10,669 nucleotides of DNA from the NCBI GenBank assembly GCA_964420455.1, contig CAYQTO010000125.1:1-10669 (forward strand), written 5' to 3'. The DNA comes from CAYQTO01 sp964420455 (GTDB taxonomy: Bacteria; Sumerlaeota; Sumerlaeia; SLMS01). Both the position numbers and the translations under genes were made by a program. The notes under the pieces are model-generated. The model was given only the letters and a program-made list of their open reading frames with translations, ran no database searches and was not told where the DNA came from. Below are positions 6,907 to 10,669 of the stretch, piece by piece; positions within the stretch are counted from its first letter, which is position 1; every line of letters starts with the position of its first letter.

Positions 6907-8806
6907 TGTCGTCGATTGCCTCCGCGGGCCGGCCGAGCGCCTCGAGCGCCTCGATCCGCCGTGTATAGACCTCCGGCGCGTTCAGCTTCCCGAGGACGAG
7001 CGGCGTCTGCTCCAGGACTTCCTCATGACGGCCTGCCTCCAGTAGCAGGCCCTGCAGGGCGCTGCGGCAGTCCACATGCCCCGGCCAAATGCTGAGCACC
7101 TCGCGCGCCCGGCTGAGGAGGCGCTCCGGAATATCCGTCGACCCCATCGCCACGAGCTGGCGGCGCCCCTCGTAGACATCGCGAAAGGCCACGTCCGCCC
7201 GCAACGGCACGAGGCTCCGATGGGCTGTATAGACGCCGCCTGCAATCATGAGAGCTGTCGCCATGATGGCCAGCGGCCGTCCCCTCCACCCGATGGACAG
7301 CCGCGTCGGAAAGGCCATGTTGCGCATGACGACCTCGAGGTCGAGGGGCCCCGCCTCCCGTGTGACGGGAACGTCGAAAGTCCGCTCGCCGGAGCCGCGG
7401 GGTGGCAGCATCCCCGGCACCGCAAGCAGCGTGAAGAACAGCAGCGACGACCAGGGCAGCTGGAGCGGGAAGCTGAACATGGCCTGCACCACGACGGCTG
7501 AAATGGCGCCCCCGGCCAGTGCCAGGACCAGCGCGGTCCCCGGCGAGACGCCCTCCGAGAGACGGCGGTGCACCTGGAGCAGCGGGGCGGCAACCAGCGC
7601 GATGAGCAGAAAGAGACCGACCACGCCGAGCTCGCTCCAGAACTCGAGCACCTCGTTGTGGGCGGCGTTTGTCCAGGACCCGCCATAGCGGGCGAGGCCC
7701 GGGTTCAGGGCGAGCAGTTCGCTGTGGGTGGCGGGATAGAGATAGGTGAAGTTGCCGGCTCCGCCGCCGAGCCAAGGACGCGCACGGATCATGTCGAGAG
7801 TCGTGAGCCAGATTGCCAGGCGCGTGTCGAGGCCGCTTTGCCACCGTGGCGACGCAAAGGCCTGGGCGAAGATGCCGCCGGAGAAATCGCCGGGGGGCTC
7901 GATCCCCATTTGCGTATAGACAGCTTCGACCCGGGGCGCCCAGGCGGCGCTCCCGTGCGGGTTGACCGGATGGTCAACAACATAGAAGGCGATGATGAGG
8001 AGCCATCCCCCAAGGAGGACGGCAAGGGGCCGCCAGCGCCGCCGGCCGAGCCAATCGCCCCGATGGTCGCCCATCAGCCAGAGGAAGACCCCCGCGCCGA
8101 CGATCAACGAAAGATTGCTGTGGACGGACCAGGCCACGATGAGCGCCGCCGCGTGGAGCCACAGGGCGATCGTTGCGACCATCCATGGCAGACGGCCCCG
8201 CGCGGCGAGAAAGATCCCCAGCCAGGCGAGGGTCCCCACCGCCAGGAAGTCGCCCACATGCCCCGAGTTGCCGAGTGCGGCCTGGGAGATGGCATCGCGC
8301 CAGTCGCCAAGCACCGCACGAACGGACCCGCCATCGCCAAAGGCATGGGTCGCGTCCCGCACCAGTGTCCAGATGGCCACCGCCAGCGATGAGGCCGCGA
8401 TCGTATAGACGAGGAGAAGCAGCCGCGCCCGGTTGTCGTGGACAAGGTGCTGGACGAGGAGGACGCCGGCCACGAGGGCGAGCGTGCGGCGTGTTTCCTC
8501 CCACGCGAGTATCGGCGCATCGGCCCAGAGGACGCTGGCGGCCATCCATGCGGGCAGGGCGACCAACAGCGCGTTCAGCGGCTCGAGAGGGATCCGCCAG
8601 CGCTCGCCCCGCAGCCAGCCCGCCGCACAGCCGATCACCAGCAAACTGATCCCCGCGCCAACAAAGGCCTCCTTCGCAAGGACGTACGCGTTCTGGGCCC
8701 AGGGAAAGATGAAGAGCGGAGTGAGGAAGAAAAGGCCGAGGAGAAGGGGAAAAGCGGCAATCCCCGCAGGCGGATCGGTGAAGGCCTGTCGCCAGCGGGG
8801 GAGCAT
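6827..8806 (-). CDS. O-antigen ligase/polymerase family membrane protein with C-terminal TPR-like domain
   Basis: Proteins of this family (Wzy_C, WaaL/Wzy-like) join lipid-linked glycans to an acceptor, or polymerise them, on the periplasmic side of the inner membrane. The 659-residue protein has about twelve hydrophobic segments to about residue 465, plus one near 511-525. The family signature is clear: GNSGHVGDFLA (179-189), then DTRLAIW with Arg329, RPWLGGGAGNF (343-353), and AAHNEVLEFWSELGVVG with His383-Asn384, which is the large periplasmic loop. After the last membrane segment, residues about 535-640 are amphipathic helices ending in ALEALGRPAEAIDDINELL, which reads as TPR-like repeats. 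The ATG overlaps the epimerase stop as TGATG, so translation is probably coupled. Ligase, Wzy polymerase and protein O-glycosylation ligase cannot be told apart here. The 3' end overlaps the opposite gene by 80 bases. Confidence 0.87.
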   Translation of the reverse strand: MLPRWRQAFTDPPAGIAAFPLLLGLFFLTPLFIFPWAQNAYVLAKEAFVGAGISLLVIGCAAGWLRGERWRIPLEPLNALLVALPAWMAASVLWADAPILAWEETRRTLALVAGVLLVQHLVHDNRARLLLLVYTIAASSLAVAIWTLVRDATHAFGDGGSVRAVLGDWRDAISQAALGNSGHVGDFLAVGTLAWLGIFLAARGRLPWMVATIALWLHAAALIVAWSVHSNLSLIVGAGVFLWLMGDHRGDWLGRRRWRPLAVLLGGWLLIIAFYVVDHPVNPHGSAAWAPRVEAVYTQMGIEPPGDFSGGIFAQAFASPRWQSGLDTRLAIWLTTLDMIRARPWLGGGAGNFTYLYPATHSELLALNPGLARYGGSWTNAAHNEVLEFWSELGVVGLFLLIALVAAPLLQVHRRLSEGVSPGTALVLALAGGAISAVVVQAMFSFPLQLPWSSLLFFTLLAVPGMLPPRGSGERTFDVPVTREAGPLDLEVVMRNMAFPTRLSIGWRGRPLAIMATALMIAGGVYTAHRSLVPLRADVAFRDVYEGRRQLVAMGSTDIPERLLSRAREVLSIWPGHVDCRSALQGLLLEAGRHEEVLEQTPLVLGKLNAPEVYTRRIEALEALGRPAEAIDDINELLRRRGQPPLQPPANNATGPSPQ

Positions 8807-9753
8807 CAACGCCTGGCCATCACCACGGCGCGGGCCTCGTCGAGCAGGTCCTTCAGGGTATCGTGGAAGGGGATCTGGGGAATCCAGCTGGTTTCCTGGC
8901 GGAGGCGGCGTGCGGACCCGCGGAGTTCCATCGTGTCGACGGGGCGCATGCGGGTGGGGTCCGGCTCCCATTCGGGGTGGATGCCGGCGAGGTCGCACAA
9001 CTCCTCGAGGACGGACCGTACCGACCGGGACTCGCCGCTTGCGATTGTATAGACGCCGCGGGTGTCTTCGGACTCGAGCAGGAGGGCATAGGCGCGGGCC
9101 ACGTCGCGGACGTCGAGGAAGTCGCGCTTGGGCTCGAGGTTGCCATGACGCAGGATCGCCTGGTTGCCGCACTCGATCTCGGCGATCTGGCGGGCAAAGG
9201 CGGGGCAGACGAAGTTCGGGTCCTGGCCGGGGCCGGTGTGGTTGAACGGCCGCGCCACAATCAGGCGAACCGGCTGGTATTCGGCCAGCACGCCGAGCAG
9301 TTCCTCCGCCGCGTGCTTGCTGATCGCATAGGGCGAGTGGGGATCCACGGGGCTTTCCTCGTGGAGCGGGAGGTCATCGGGAGAGGGGCGGCCATGAATG
9401 TCGGCGCTGCTGACGAAAAGGAAGGAGGAGACGTCCGCTCGGAGGGCGGCGGTATAGACGCGGGCGGCCAGGAGGGTGTTCGCCTCGAAGACCTCGGGGA
9501 TATGGCTCCAGCTTTGGCCCACATGGGCCCACCCGGCGAGGTGGATGATCGCCTCGGGCCGGTGGCGGGCGAACACCGCATCGATCGCTTCCTGACGCCA
9601 ATCTTCCAGGATCTCGTTGTGGACGCCGGGCAGGACCCAGTGGGGCTCCCAAGGCCGACGGTCGAGGGCCACGACCTCGTGACGCCTCGCGGCCAGTTCC
9701 GCCGTCGTATGCCGCCCCACAAATCCCCGGGCTCCGGTGACAAGAACTCTCAT
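8806..9753 (-). CDS. NAD(P)-dependent nucleotide-sugar reductase/epimerase, Rmd-like
   Basis: This 315-residue extended short-chain dehydrogenase acts on nucleotide sugars in the cytosol. It has the Rossmann motif TGARGFVG (6-13), HLAGWAHVG (71-79), SSADIHG (115-121) and the catalytic YAISK (Tyr142, Lys146). The RPFNHTGPGQ and RDFLDVRDVARAYALLL segments are typical of the GDP-4-keto-6-deoxy-mannose reductase (Rmd) branch, as are PAFARQI and the GNLEP before RDFLD. Rmd makes GDP-D-rhamnose from the product of GDP-mannose 4,6-dehydratase, whose gene (gmd) is not in the window; a related reductase or dehydratase remains possible. The gene begins 6 bases after the upstream stop, with only a distant GGAAGGG as candidate ribosome-binding site, and its stop overlaps the ligase start by one base. 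It sits centrally in a surface-glycan operon. Confidence 0.88.
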   Translation of the reverse strand: MRVLVTGARGFVGRHTTAELAARRHEVVALDRRPWEPHWVLPGVHNEILEDWRQEAIDAVFARHRPEAIIHLAGWAHVGQSWSHIPEVFEANTLLAARVYTAALRADVSSFLFVSSADIHGRPSPDDLPLHEESPVDPHSPYAISKHAAEELLGVLAEYQPVRLIVARPFNHTGPGQDPNFVCPAFARQIAEIECGNQAILRHGNLEPKRDFLDVRDVARAYALLLESEDTRGVYTIASGESRSVRSVLEELCDLAGIHPEWEPDPTRMRPVDTMELRGSARRLRQETSWIPQIPFHDTLKDLLDEARAVVMARR

Positions 9754-9759
9754 AATTAG

Positions 9760-10669
9760 CTAATATTCGCCCTTCCAGTTCTCTTTCTCAAACACACCCA
9801 CTTCAACAGTGGAGGCGCCGTTGTGCAAGTCTTCCCACAGGGAGAAGTCAAAAGGTTTTCCGTCCGTACCCGAATGATAAACGCGCCATGTGACCCAGGT
9901 GCCGTTGGCGAGGGGAAGCGACAGGAGGATGGCGTTCGCACCGGGAGGACGAGGGGCAAGAGAGCGGAGGGTGAGGGCGCCTCCCGATTCCGTGTGAAAC
10001 TCCTGCTTGGCGGCTGAAGCCTTGTCCAAATGGACCGTGCGCCGGAGGTCTCCCATCGCAAGTGAGCCGTCCTCCTTCGGCTCAAAGACGGCCGCCTGCT
10101 CCATCCACGGTTGGAGGAAGGAGGCGATGGCGATGGTCCGCCCCGGAGCTTCAAGGCGCGTCAGGAGGCGCGGATCTTCGGGGTCGATCGGGGGTGTCCT
10201 GGAGGTGGCGCCCTCCGTCCGCGCCAGCCAGTGGGCCTCCATCGCCATCAGGAGCGAGTCGCCGGGGTCCAGGATGCGCCGGTCAAAGACGGGGGCGCCC
10301 GCGATGGGCAGGATGGCATTGGCACCGTCGGGCAATTCCGCCAGCCGCTCCCACGCCGCATCGACGACCCGGCGGTTTGGCGATGCCGCCGCGACAAAGG
10401 GCAGGACCGCGCTGATCTGGCTCGAGACGCAAATGAGAAGAACAAACGCGAGCACCGCGGCGCGGAGCGCTCCGGCGCCCCGCCAAGCCAGGCCCGGCCC
10501 CGCAAGGACTCCCACGAAAAGCCCCAGGAACGCCAGCGACGTCAGGAGAACACGCCCCCCATCGTTCTCGGAAACACGGATCGTCGCCATGGGGAGGAGG
10601 GTCAGAACCATGGCCGCAAGCGCCACCAGCGGCGCCCGCCCCTGGCCCGCGAAGGCCCACCAGCCAACG
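9760..10669 (-). CDS. Membrane protein with soluble C-terminal domain, 5' end outside window
   Basis: The reading frame is open to the right edge (302 codons visible plus stop), so only the C-terminal part is seen. I do not recognise the family. Three hydrophobic stretches lie near the visible N-terminus: one around LVALAAMVLTLLP, one at LLTSLAFLGLFVGVLAG and one at AAVLAFVLLICVSSQI. About 200 soluble residues follow, beginning AAWERLAELPDGANAILPI and ending EKENWKGEY. This is the layout of the tail of a polytopic GT-C-like protein, resembling the gene at 5215-6906: last helices, then a short helix with a L-x-L-P-type turn, then a beta-rich domain. An internal GTG at 10626 is in frame, but there is no reason to prefer it over an outside start. 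It is first, as far as visible, in the operon with the Rmd-like and ligase genes. Confidence 0.75.
   Translation of the reverse strand, partial: VGWWAFAGQGRAPLVALAAMVLTLLPMATIRVSENDGGRVLLTSLAFLGLFVGVLAGPGLAWRGAGALRAAVLAFVLLICVSSQISAVLPFVAAASPNRRVVDAAWERLAELPDGANAILPIAGAPVFDRRILDPGDSLLMAMEAHWLARTEGATSRTPPIDPEDPRLLTRLEAPGRTIAIASFLQPWMEQAAVFEPKEDGSLAMGDLRRTVHLDKASAAKQEFHTESGGALTLRSLAPRPPGANAILLSLPLANGTWVTWRVYHSGTDGKPFDFSLWEDLHNGASTVEVGVFEKENWKGEY

Larger units (their letters stand above)
2187..9459. repeat. Dispersed octamer GTCTATAC, ten copies, always on the coding strand
   Basis: Exact copies read GTCTATAC on the plus strand at 3178-3185 and 6277-6284, and on the minus strand at 2187-2194, 4548-4555, 6963-6970, 7227-7234, 7914-7921, 8403-8410, 9047-9054 and 9452-9459. 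Each lies inside a gene and is read in that gene's sense direction. Nine are in the frame Val-Tyr-Thr; the copy at 4548-4555 is in another frame and supplies an ATA isoleucine codon. The function is unknown; it may be a codon-context effect. Confidence 0.6.

Noticed and set aside
8807..9172. N-terminal extension of the ligase frame to an ATG at 9172
   Set aside because: The extension is Arg/Pro-rich and lies wholly within the Rmd-like gene; the ATG at 8806 overlaps that gene's stop and begins a normal hydrophobic N-terminus.
8863..9759. 298-codon open frame on the plus strand opposite the Rmd-like gene
   Set aside because: It mirrors a gene with clear Rossmann and catalytic motifs.
1..10669. 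tRNA, rRNA, CRISPR array, insertion sequence or defence system
   Set aside because: No cloverleaf, rRNA-like stretch, regularly spaced direct repeats, transposase motif or nuclease/helicase gene was seen; nearly all bases are accounted for by the nine genes.

Overview
The window is a G+C-rich (about two thirds by eye), tightly packed stretch of bacterial chromosome. It carries nine protein genes and no RNA gene, insertion sequence or CRISPR array that I can see. A run of ten Ns inside one gene suggests a draft, possibly metagenome-assembled, genome. Surface-polysaccharide genes, a signal-peptide-bearing hydrolase and Shine-Dalgarno sites fit a Gram-negative bacterium. The phylum cannot be fixed from the sequence alone.

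Layout. (1) 1-2365, minus strand, transcribed gpmA -> purM -> dienelactone-hydrolase-family gene: a close-packed housekeeping run. The purM ribosome-binding site overlaps the gpmA stop codon. The hydrolase runs off the left edge. (2) 2500-3705, plus strand: a membrane-anchored family 2 glycosyltransferase of the HpnB/CrtQ type, divergent from gpmA and preceded by two overlapping inverted repeats. (3) 3712-5046, minus strand: a family 4 glycoside hydrolase close to MelA alpha-galactosidase, ending 6 bases from the glycosyltransferase stop. (4) 5215-6906, plus strand: an unrecognised polytopic membrane protein with a soluble C-terminal domain, possibly a GT-C-type enzyme. (5) 6827-10669, minus strand: an apparent surface-glycan operon made of an unrecognised membrane protein (5' end outside the window), an Rmd-like nucleotide-sugar reductase/epimerase and an O-antigen ligase family protein with a C-terminal helical-repeat domain. 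Stops and starts are 6 bases apart or overlap by one base, and the last gene overlaps the convergent gene of region 4 by 80 bases.

Regions 2, 4 and 5 point to assembly of a cell-surface glycan or glycolipid: a nucleotide-sugar enzyme, a membrane glycosyltransferase, a ligase/polymerase and two large membrane proteins of GT-C-like layout. Regions 1 and 3 are metabolic.

Two signals are not explained by gene content. The octamer GTCTATAC occurs ten times, always on the coding strand, across six genes on both strands; nine copies encode Val-Tyr-Thr and one lies in another frame. The N-gap in gpmA is flanked by the same five bases on each side, and merging them restores the textbook protein, so the gap is very probably an assembly artefact.
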